From Coriobacteriia bacterium (lineage in GTDB: Bacteria > Actinomycetota > Coriobacteriia > WRKU01): a DNA stretch of 5,982 bases. Shown one piece after another: positions 1 through 5,982 of the stretch. Made by a program: the position numbers and the translations under genes. The DNA is taken from positions 1 through 5,982 of the forward strand of contig WRDL01000090.1 of NCBI GenBank assembly GCA_009784095.1. Direction: 5' to 3'. Within the stretch, counting starts at the first letter, position 1. Each line of letters starts with the position of its first letter. The notes beneath the pieces are model-generated. The model was not told where the DNA came from. It searched no databases and worked only from the letters and a program-made list of their open reading frames with translations.

Positions 1-51
1 CGATACCAGTACGAGAGCACCGACCATCATCAGCAGCATCAAAGTCGTGAT
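1..51 (-). other. Second hydrophobic segment after the sorting signal, residues 1978-1994 (runs off the window)
   Basis: ITTLMLLMMVGALVLVS follows the basic stretch and is strongly hydrophobic to the window edge, with no stop codon. It would form a second membrane span, or a hairpin with segment 1. The true end of the protein lies beyond base 1. Confidence 0.75.
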
Positions 52-3000
52 CCCTTTACCTTTCGAAAGGCGCGAGGTGACAGCCGCGCCTGCGATAAAC
101 AGGCAGCCGACGATAACGCTCATCAACAGACCCGGTCCTCCGGTCGGCGGGAACTGGAATCTTCTTTGCGGGATATTATTAAGGCGAATGAAGATATGTC
201 GAGATCCGGTGATCTCATCGATGATATTGTCCTCCGTCTCGATCAGATTCTCTGAATGGTCTTCGCCTCCCACGACGATCGGACTCTTTCCTTCGACTAT
301 GATCTTCCAGTAACCTTCCGGGATCAGATACCCATCCGGTGCTTCGACCTCTTGGAGATAGTAGGTCCCCGCATTCAATCCTGCGATATCGATGCGACCC
401 GCACCATCGGTGGTATAGGTCGTCTCTTCGCTTCCGGAAAAGAATACCGAGGTCCCATCGGGATAGAAGAGTTTGAACACCGCTCCCGCAAGCGTTTTGC
501 CGGAAGCGTCATCATGCTTGGAGATCGCAATCGAGTGAGTCAGCGGGGTGTTATTGAATGCCAACCATTTGATGCCACCGGCTGCGATCAGGCGAGCGGC
601 CTCTCCATCCGGTCTCCAAGTGTATGTCTCAGTGCTGCGGGTATATCCCTCCGGCGCGTCGATCTCTTTAAACGTATACACATTGGTATCGATAATGACA
701 AGTGGCTTCGATCCATCTACGACCTTTAAGATACCGTCCTCATCTGACTCAAGTATCCAGTTGGCAATGGGCAGCACACCTGATTCGGGTACTCCCTCAT
801 ATTCCTTCATCTCAAAGGTCGCGCTGGCAAGTCCGACCACCAGACTCACCGTGCCATCAGCATTGACGACCTCATGGACCGGCAGTCCTAATTCGTTGTG
901 CAGGTGATCGAGCGCCTGTGCCATCGCAATGACATCCGAGGGGATCAGTGGATTGAAAGTCTGTACGAAAGTACCTTTGATCATGCGCAGATCCAGCTCG
1001 GTATTGAGGAATGTGAATGAGCGGATCGTCTCCTGGAAGCGATCGATGAAGAACGGAGTCATCTGTGGTTGCTTTACATAACCTTCCGGAGCCTGAATCT
1101 CGACAACGCGATACGCGCCGAACGGTATTTCGGTCTTTTGTGCAAAACCGTTGTTATCACTCGTGAGCTCCGTATAGAAGACCCACGCACCGCCACCCTC
1201 GCTGTTATCGATCCATCTCTCGACAGTGAAGACCGCTCCAGCGAGCTTTTTGGTCGGGTCATTGGCATCGACCTTCGAGATGATCAGCGAGCCGAGTTTC
1301 TCCTCGCGCTCGTTGAGCACCACGATCGTGTCGTTCCAGTATGGTATGCCATCTGCACCGCGAACCACACCGGTCTCATCGACACTGAAGAAATAATCAC
1401 CACCGTAGGGAAGATACCCGCTCGGTGGGGTGACCTCGTGAATGCCGTAACGCTGACCGACCTCAAGATCAGTAAAGGTCAACCAACCCAGCTCGGTACC
1501 GGAGGTACCGGTCGTCAGAGTTCGAACGGTCGTAGTGGTCTCATCGCTGTTGATCTTATAGAGCTCTAGCTCGACGTTGCCCAGACCCACACCGCTGGTC
1601 GGTCGTGGGTCGGTGATCGATGAAACCTCATCGACGCCGATCTTTCGCACCCGCACGCTCGCTCGTACGTTGGCGATGTCAAGCTGTAAGGTATTACCGG
1701 AGCCGCTGAACTGTATTAAGCCCACAGCTCCGCTGGGGACCGACTGCAAGGTGACCGTCCCATCGCGATGAATCCGCACGGTAAAGGGCGGTACCACGGT
1801 CAGTCTGCCGGGAGCAGCCACTTCGGTCACCGTATAATCGCGGTACTGACCCTCAATGAGGAGATTGTCAAAACGGATGATACCGTCAGTGCCTGTGTTA
1901 GCGTTGAACGAGGTGTTGGGGGAAGCGACCTGCCGCAGCGTGAAGCGCAGCCCTTGCATCGGTGCTCCATCAAAGATCCCCGAACCGCTGCCATCGGTCT
2001 TGCGTAGCTTCAAGCTCCCGTAGTAGGGAATCAATGTGTTCGGTATGGGAGTACCTGCGCCAATAGGATCGACCGGGAAGTCCTCATATACCGGTAGTCC
2101 CGTGACCGCATTGCTCGAGTACTTATTACATATGAAGGGGGTCATATTATTCTTGGGATCCGGATCTTTGAAATCATCGTAATAGACCAGATAGCGCGTC
2201 GAATTAGGTTCATAGCCCGCTGGTGGCGTGATCTCTTGGATGTAGTAATTGCCCCGCTCGATACCGGAGAATAGGAGCCAACCTCCGCCACTCAGAATAT
2301 CACCGAATCCGGGGGTTACCGAAGAAGTCGTCATCTGCACCTGGACCAACTGCCCGATACCACTGCCATCATCACGATACAGACCGAAGACTGCGCCGTC
2401 GAGATAGGTAGTTCCTGAGGTCCCTTCGCGTTTACGAAGGCGTATCTCAGCAGGCTTGTCAGGTATCTCGTTGTAGACCTTCGGTGCCTCGATATAGGTC
2501 GTCTGGATATTGTCCTTGCGCACGAACGAGTTGAAGGCACGAGAACCGACATTGGAAAGGTCACTGTTAGCTATCATGTCAACGATGACCTCGACCTCTG
2601 ATCCGGGGTTGATGATGATCGAGCCCAGATCAAGACGGAAGCCTTTGACTTGGCTCGCATCAGAATAGCTCGAACTCCATATGAGGGGATTGTCCAGATA
2701 CGCAAGGACCTGGGTGTTGTTATAGGTCGGATAATCCGAGGGAAGCGGGTTGAGCAGGAACGAGATCGTATAGCCACCCATCAGTTTTACCCCATCGATG
2801 TATACGGAGAAAACGCCACTTCCATCGAGGGTATTCTCGAACTGTGAGAAGCGTTGCTGATCGGTGCGGGCGACTCCGACATCTCCCACATATGGGAAAA
2901 CATCGACCAAGACCATGCTGGTGCGTGGCATAATCTCTTCGGTGTTGTTACGCACCCGCAATCGATACTGGAACTCTGAGCCGGCCGGAGTCATGATCCC

Positions 3001-5982
3001 CTTGTTCGACCAAAAACCATAGCCGCCTTCGATCTCAGGATCCGTGATACGTATCTGTTTTTGCATTGCGAGAGCTTGCGAGGCGATGACATCGAACCGT
3101 GCATGAGACCACAGTACCTCGTCCCCAAAGGGGTTGTCATCATAATCCAGATAAGGATTGAGGTCGGATGTCGGTCCTCTATATACAAACGCATCTTCGG
3201 TGAAGTCCAGGTAAACATGATTGATGATCGGTTCATGATCATAGGCGAGCTCTGAGATATAGCCGTTCACGCGCCCCAAATTCGCTGTCCAGGTAGCTGC
3301 AAAGATCTTGAACGGCATCATCGTGGCGGCTTCAATCTTGAGGACATCGTGCCAGCCGTCCGCATCTTCGAACCCATTAGACAAAATAGACCACTTCAGA
3401 TCGGTGGAATAGTAGAGCAGTCCGTTCGAGGGAACGAATGGTGAGGTTCCGCTGGGCACGAAGTCTTTCGGTAAGACATCATAGATCACCACATCGCGGA
3501 CCACGATCCTGTCATCGGGAGTATCACCGGCGCCCTGTACCAATTGGAAGGCGTTATAGAGATCAAGATTGAGACCATAGCTGAGTGGGTCTCCGGCAAG
3601 GAAAATATCATCGATACGTGTCCTGATGATGCTTTTCGAAATACCTAAACCTGCCTCGAAAGGTTTCACGATCGTTTCAGCATGAACCTGACCATAGACG
3701 GTGTTCATGAAGTTGTTATTCTCACCGAAGCAGTCGACAGAGATATCAGCATAATTGGGAAATCTCAGACCGATGTCGCGTGGAGCGACAGGATCTGTGA
3801 GATTTTCCTCGATTCCCAGGTTGGGATCGCGTAGTTCGGTCGTGATATAAGCTTGCGCTACTTGCCCACCTGTGATCTTATATTTCGATTCCGAGATCAC
3901 CACTCGATCGATATCATTACGAATAGCGAGTGGAAAGGTAACGAACCCTCTTTGATTCTGGGCGTCGAACAAGATGGTGCCTCCGCTGTCATAAGCGGTC
4001 ACACGCGCGGGTCCAAATACATCCACCTCGACACCAACATAGCGCATGCGTACATCCAACGAGTGGTCTTCGATCACGACGTTGGTAAGGTATTGCCCTT
4101 GAGGAAGAACGACGGTCTTCTCTTCACCACTTTGCTCATCAGTGACGCGCTCGACACCAGCGACATCGATCCTCCATCTGAAGGAACGTGCGCGCTCATC
4201 ATAAAAGTCGAAGAAGGATGGACGCAATGAGGTCTTGCTGAACATCCCCTCGGCTTTTTCTGTTTGGGTCTGAGTGATCAAGTTTATGATGGTATCTCTG
4301 CCATCAAAGACCGTCTCGGTATCTGCCTTGTGATGGGGGGTCGCGACAAAACTGACACCGTTCTTTACCATCTGCGCGGAGTATATCCGCGGAAAATCTA
4401 AGATGAGCTGAGGCAAATTGAATACGGTCGTGTTATTGACCGAAAGGGTATAGCTCACCACTCCCGGTTCTATCAAGGTCCACCCGGGGTTTTTCGCTGG
4501 ATCGAAGTGCGCGATGGTGGTCACCAGATCACCGTGCTCGTCAATGGCGAGATACTCCGGCAAGTAGTCGGTTAAAATGATCTCGCTCAGGTTGCGCTCG
4601 AGACCATATAGACGATACGTATAGGTAATACTCTTGTCTGATTCATCCAGAAAAGCTTCTTCAGGATCGGTAGATCCCAGGTTGATCACCCCGTAGTCCA
4701 GGTATTCTCCATTGGCATACTTAGTAATACCGGGACGGTTATAATAGCCGCTCAATGAAACGACGTTTGCCTGGGCTGCCACAGTCCATCCGTCCGGTGC
4801 TACGCTGTCGGGAATTCTCACCTGCGCATAGAGGGGAAACTTAACATATTCTTCGGTCGGTCCGGGAATGAGGCGCCAGATGATAGAGGCCTCGATATCT
4901 TCTCCTACGGCAAAACCGTTGTGAAGAGTAAGGACGACCTTACCTTCTTGAGTGGTATCGATATCGTAGTAATCATCTGCGATCGATACTCGGATCGAAT
5001 CCTTGTCAATTCGTGTCGGATCATAGTAGATCTCTATTATGGATCCGGGAGGCAGGTCATAGTTGTCTCCAGTCACATCACTGTTCGAGAGGTTGACCGT
5101 CGTATGCAGGTCAGTACCGATATACCCATGCGGTCGTGGATCATCTTGCTTTAGGATGATCCCCGCGAATTTGACGAGCTCTTCAGGAGTCAGCGGTTCA
5201 TAATAGAAGGTGACCTCGTAGGTCTCTACGACACCGGGAACGACCGGTCTTGAATCGTTTACGTATGCGGGACTTGCGCTAACAAGCTTATACCCATAGA
5301 TAGAGGATGCGGTCACCGGGAAGTTGGCCAAGGGCAGCGAGACACGATCGAAACGGCGGCTGGGTACTAAAGTCACACCAGTATTGTTATCCACGAAGTT
5401 CACTACGATATCGATCGGGTTGATGACATAGCCCGAAGCAGAGGTGACATTACGAGCGTTACCAAGGATCCAGACCGGAAGCTTGTCGTTTGCAGCAACG
5501 ATACGACCACTCGTTGATGTCGGAGGTCCCTGATTATAGAGATTCCCATAGGTATTATATTGATGGATGCCACCGATAATAATTCCATCAATGAGTGATG
5601 AATGCCGAAAAGCGCCATCTCCGATACCATAAAGTGAGGTGCTGGCGCTCAGATCTATGAGTCCTTTGAGCAGTGGCGCGTAATTAAAAGCACCGGGATG
5701 AATGTAATAGAGTCCGGGGTTATTGAAGATGATCTCAGTCAATCGAGAGTTTTCAAGGCTCCCTGATGAAAAAGCACTATTGTTGATATTCGTAAGCGCC
5801 GGAAGCGAACTCAGGTCAAGCGTCTCACAGCGATGAGCGAAAAATGCATTGCTACCGATAGTGGTGAGTTTGGGGTTGTTGAAGATGATCTCAGTTAGAC
5901 GCGAGTATTCGAGCTCGGTCCTGAAGACACTTTCGCGGATTTCTGTAAGTGCCGGAAGCGAGCTCAGGTCAAGAGTCTCACA
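1..5982 (-). CDS. Giant LPxTG-type surface adhesin with leucine-rich repeats, MucBP-like, DUF11-like and Cna-B domains (partial at both ends)
   Basis: The minus-strand frame whose codons align with window base 5982 is open for all 1994 codons, with no start region and no stop in view. The product is a modular cell-wall-anchored surface protein. In order it shows BspA-type leucine-rich repeats (1-135), a MucBP-like domain (187-263), beta-rich and DUF11-like modules (264-1174), six Cna-B domains (1175-1938), an FPPTG sorting motif (1944-1948) and two hydrophobic segments (1950-1969 and 1978-1994). Only five Cys occur (1, 52, 751, 1285, 1960), as is usual for secreted Gram-positive proteins. The family role is adhesion: tip domains bind a ligand, Cna-B domains form a rigid stalk, and sortase couples the protein to peptidoglycan. 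The ligand cannot be read from the sequence. A signal peptide and more repeats are expected beyond base 5982. No frameshift or internal stop is seen. The surface-protein class is secure; the exact function is not. Confidence 0.95.
76..135 (-). other. Hydrophobic segment 1 of the sorting signal, residues 1950-1969
   Basis: PGLLMSVIVGCLFIAGAAVT is about 20 residues of hydrophobic and small amino acids with one Cys (C1960). It starts directly after the FPPTGG motif and ends before the basic stretch SRLSKGKG (1970-1977). In a usual sortase substrate the protein would stop here, with the basic residues holding it in the membrane until it is cleaved. Confidence 0.85.
139..153 (-). other. Sortase cell-wall sorting motif FPPTG, residues 1944-1948
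   Basis: FPPTG-GPG follows a basic and aromatic run (QRRFQ) after the last Cna-B domain and is followed directly by a hydrophobic stretch, the usual position of an LPxTG signal. Phe replaces the first Leu. Sortase would cut between T1947 and G1948 and join the Thr to the wall or to another pilin. The variant first residue may reflect a dedicated sortase, but no sortase gene is in the window. Confidence 0.85.
169..540 (-). other. Cna-B domain 6, wall-proximal, residues 1815-1938
   Basis: Motifs are IAISKHDASGKTLAGAVFKL (1818-1837) with K1822, then an aromatic strand VFFSG, a Thr/Gly turn, and YYLQEVEAPDGYLIPEG (1874-1890) with E1878 and the APDGY hallmark. The closing strand is HIFIRLNNIP with N1935. 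An acidic stretch (Glu/Asp-rich, 1904-1922) precedes the last strand. The domain ends about six residues before the sorting motif, so it sits right at the wall with little spacer. Confidence 0.9.
541..993 (-). other. Cna-B domain 5 with a long insertion, residues 1664-1814
   Basis: The Lys strand DLRMIKGTF (K1669), Glu strand YTFKEIDAPEGYTR (E1773, 1769-1782) and closing strand KWLAFNNTPL (N1810) identify a Cna-B unit. Between K1669 and the core strand GLASATFEMKEYEG (1717-1730) lie 47 residues, against seven to nine in domains 4 and 6. Part of this insertion, SDVIAMAQALDHLHNELG (1682-1699), reads as an amphipathic helix, which is foreign to the all-beta Cna-B fold. The insertion could be a surface decoration or binding element. 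Confidence 0.78.
994..1296 (-). other. Cna-B domain 4, residues 1563-1663
   Basis: This is the most regular unit. GSLIISKVDAND carries K1570, KLAGAVFTVERW (1579-1590) is the textbook core strand, YRVVEIQAPEGYVK (1624-1637) carries E1628 and the APEGY hallmark, and SFTFLNTEL closes the domain with N1660. At 101 residues it has the usual Cna-B length. It abuts domains 3 and 5 without linkers, as expected for a stiff stalk. Confidence 0.9.
1297..1659 (-). other. Cna-B domain 3, residues 1442-1562
   Basis: It opens with SVRVRKIGVDE (K1447). A Pro/Gly loop (1459-1468) leads to NVELELYKINSDE, the conserved core strand. TFTDLEVGQRYGIHEVTPPSG follows at 1503-1523, with E1516 and the PPSGY hallmark. 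The closing strand is TIVVLNEREE with N1557. A Thr-rich stretch (1481-1493) lies between the core strand and the Glu strand and could be a surface loop. The isopeptide triad looks complete. Confidence 0.82.
1663..2019 (-). other. Cna-B domain 2, residues 1322-1440
   Basis: Motifs in order are GSLKLRKTDGSGS with K1328, PMQGLRFTLRQ (1341-1351) in place of the L-x-G-A-x-F strand, YTVTEVAAPGRL with E1387 (1383-1394), and LQLDIANVRA with N1438. The hallmark is weaker than in its neighbours: AAPGRL replaces the usual APxGY. The stretch before N1438 is lengthened by a Ser/Gly-rich loop (1414-1431). The next domain begins at once, with no linker. Confidence 0.75.
2113..2460 (-). other. Cna-B domain 1, residues 1175-1290
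   Basis: The domain opens with AEIRLRKREG, where K1184 is the presumed isopeptide Lys. DGAVFGLYRDDG (1195-1206) corresponds to the conserved L-x-G-A-x-F strand. YYIQEITPPAGYEP (1246-1259) carries E1250 and the P-x-G-Y hallmark. It ends at PFICNKY with N1286. C1285 directly precedes this Asn, which is unusual in a nearly Cys-free protein. Cna-B domains are prealbumin-like stalk units. A Pro/Gly-rich linker (1298-1321) follows. Confidence 0.82.
2461..3060 (-). other. DUF11-like beta module C, residues 975-1174
   Basis: The module starts at KQIRITDPEIE (975-985) with a candidate isopeptide Lys (K975). It repeats the module B signature as AGSEFQYRLRVRNNT (1000-1014) and has the turn SMVLVDVFPYVGD (1022-1034). 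It closes with SEVEVIVDM (1128-1136) and AFNSFV (1149-1154), where N1151 matches the closing Asn often seen in such domains. The following IEAPKVYNEIP (1164-1174) is a linker into the first Cna-B domain. Module C aligns with module B by spacing of motifs rather than by identity. Confidence 0.52.
3061..3660 (-). other. DUF11-like beta module B, residues 775-974
   Basis: The module opens with GISKSIIRTRIDDI (780-793), where K783 sits as the isopeptide Lys does in related repeats. AGDPLSYGLNLDLYNAF follows (796-812), the G-D-x-x-x-Y-x-L-x-L-x-N signature of DUF11-like domains. RDVVIYDVLPKDF (829-841) then gives the D-x-L-P turn. At about 200 residues it is longer than a typical DUF11 repeat, with an Asp/Tyr-rich part at 938-954. 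The usual closing Asn motif before the next module is not obvious here. Confidence 0.5.
3661..4380 (-). other. Unassigned 240-residue segment, residues 535-774
   Basis: I do not recognise this part. It lies between DUF11-like modules A and B. It is strand-rich, with a charged stretch at 586-610 (several Arg, Asp, Glu, Phe). Clear beta-prone runs include YLTNVVIEDHSLDVRMRYVG (631-650), the following VEVDVFGPARVTAYD, and RGFVTFPLAIRND. One Cys (751) occurs in SVDCFGENNN. Length and strand pattern suit one or two beta-sandwich domains. No transmembrane segment, coiled coil or catalytic motif is visible. It could be a ligand-binding domain of a known adhesin family too diverged to see by eye. Confidence 0.35.
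4381..4665 (-). other. DUF11-like beta module A, residues 440-534
   Basis: The segment holds the DUF11 pattern: a strand of alternating Tyr (KSITYTYRLYGLERN, 450-464), then a D-x-L-P turn inside LSEIILTDYLPEYL (465-478), then strands ending VVSYTLSVNNTTVFNLP (508-524). DUF11 and related repeats are immunoglobulin-like and are common in long bacterial surface proteins, often carrying internal isopeptide bonds. Family membership is inferred from these motifs only. Confidence 0.5.
4666..5193 (-). other. Unassigned beta-rich segment, residues 264-439
   Basis: This stretch joins the MucBP-like domain to the first DUF11-like module. It alternates short beta-prone runs (IIEIYYDP, IRVSIADDYYDI, KVVLTLHNGFAVGE, ASIIWRLIPG) with Asp/Gly/Pro turns, as in stacked immunoglobulin-like domains. 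The part KVVLTLHNGFAVGEDIEASIIW (348-369) resembles the body strands of surface-protein beta-sandwich repeats, and FPLYAQVRIPDSV (382-394) looks like a closing strand. There are no Cys and no enzyme-like motif. It probably serves as a spacer or an additional binding domain. Confidence 0.4.
5194..5424 (-). other. MucBP-like domain, residues 187-263
   Basis: Residues 187-263 match the MucBP layout. An opening strand, IDIVVNFVDNNTG (190-202), corresponds to the family's V-x-V-x-Y-V-D-x-x-G start. A middle part follows with a GY pair before the strand KLVSASPAYV, and the domain closes with YEVTFYYEP (255-263), matching the usual final strand T-V-T-Y-x-Y. MucBP domains occur in lactobacillus and listerial adhesins, often just after leucine-rich repeats, and some bind mucin. 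The assignment rests on pattern only. A related MucBP-superfamily or Big_3-like fold is possible, and mucin binding is not shown. Confidence 0.6.
5674..5829 (-). repeat. LRR tandem repeat unit 2 (156 bp, 52 residues)
   Basis: This unit encodes residues 52-103. It repeats CETLDLSSLPALT and SRLTEIIFNNP from unit 1 with one extra codon in the middle. The conserved blocks are nearly identical, while the parts between them (NINNSAFSSGSLEN against EIRESVFRTELEY) have diverged. A third, degenerate copy follows at residues 104-135 and keeps only the leucine-rich spacing and the GAF motif. Confidence 0.9.
5830..5982 (-). repeat. LRR tandem repeat unit 1 (153 bp, 51 residues)
   Basis: This unit encodes residues 1-51. 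It starts CETLDLSSLPALTE and carries SRLTEIIFNNP at 27-37. The next unit repeats both blocks at almost the same spacing, with high identity at DNA level: bases 5944-5982 differ from 5791-5829 at only a few positions. The unit touches the window edge, so an earlier copy may lie beyond it. Confidence 0.9.

Larger units (their letters stand above)
5578..5982 (-). other. BspA-type leucine-rich repeat region (LRR_5-like), residues 1-135
   Basis: Residues 1-135 repeat the pattern of the BspA/LRR_5 family: a Leu-x-x-Ile strand followed by a small residue, Ala and Phe. Examples are LTTIGSNAFFAHR (39-51), LYYIHPGAFNYAP (91-103) and LYGIGDGAFRHSS (117-129). These alternate with the strands LDLSSLPAL and LTEIIFNNP. 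In known proteins this fold makes a curved solenoid that binds host matrix proteins or other bacteria. Here it is the most N-terminal part visible and would sit far from the wall. It is cut by the window edge, so the full solenoid is longer. The last repeat decays after residue 135 into a Gly/Tyr/Asn-rich linker (137-154) leading to the MucBP-like domain. Confidence 0.88.

Noticed and set aside
256..729. Plus-strand open frame of 157 codons
   Set aside because: It is opposite Cna-B domains 5 and 6. No domain, ribosome binding site or codon pattern supports it over the minus-strand gene.
1142..1154. 13-base match with bases 4910-4922
   Set aside because: Both encode Asn-Gly-Phe-Ala in the same frame in unrelated domains. 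The flanks do not match, so this is chance or a common beta-turn motif and not a repeat element.
1495..1509. Two GGTACC palindromes in direct succession
   Set aside because: They encode a Gly-Thr-Ser-Gly-Thr stretch in a Thr/Gly-rich loop of Cna-B domain 3. There is no poly-U tract or other sign of a terminator or operator inside the coding region.
1069..1569. Plus-strand open frame of 166 codons
   Set aside because: It lies wholly opposite Cna-B domains 3 and 4 and part of 5. Its translation has no recognisable domain, while the minus frame gives a full, motif-rich protein. It is a shadow frame.
3478..3498. Possible pilin motif in the run IYDVLPKDF
   Set aside because: It resembles the YPK pilin motif only loosely. 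It fits the D-x-L-P turn of the DUF11-like module, and no other pilin feature surrounds it.
3853..4230. Plus-strand open frame of 125 codons
   Set aside because: It is opposite the unassigned segment. That minus-strand segment has no recognised domain, but it is part of an unbroken 1994-codon frame, so the plus frame is more likely the shadow.
1..5982. RNA genes, CRISPR arrays, insertion sequences, promoters and terminators
   Set aside because: The window is coding throughout. I saw no tRNA-like cloverleaf, spaced short repeats, inverted-repeat ends or intergenic gap in which such features would sit.

Overview
The whole 5982-base window is one open reading frame on the minus strand. Read from base 5982 down to base 1, it gives 1994 codons with no stop. 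The frame is still open at both edges, so both the N-terminus (signal peptide, start codon, ribosome binding site) and the stop codon lie outside. It is the C-terminal part of a giant, secreted, wall-anchored surface protein of a Gram-positive bacterium. Residue numbers below count from base 5982 (residue 1) to base 1 (residue 1994). I translated every codon by eye.

Layout from N to C: (i) residues 1-135, BspA-type leucine-rich repeats, including two near-identical 51/52-residue units; (ii) residues 187-263, a MucBP-like beta domain; (iii) residues 264-1174, a long beta-rich region holding at least three DUF11-like modules and a 240-residue stretch I cannot assign; (iv) residues 1175-1938, six tandem Cna-B domains, each with the Lys, Glu and Asn expected of a self-made isopeptide bond; (v) residues 1944-1948, an FPPTG sortase motif, then a hydrophobic segment, a short basic stretch and, unusually, a second hydrophobic segment that runs off the window.

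The parts fit one job: a sticky tip (leucine-rich repeats and the MucBP-like domain, probably more upstream) held away from the cell on a stiff, isopeptide-locked Cna-B stalk that sortase joins to the wall. The target is unknown. Host mucin or a plant or microbial surface is a guess from the domain families.

The organism is probably a host-associated Gram-positive (Bacillota, or possibly Actinomycetota such as Coriobacteriia). The evidence is the sortase signal, the domain mix, only five cysteines in 1994 residues, base composition near 50% GC in the lines I counted, Ile mostly as ATC and Arg mostly as CGN. I cannot name a genus. There is no intergenic DNA, RNA gene, mobile element or CRISPR array in the window. 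The plus-strand open frames are shadows of this gene.
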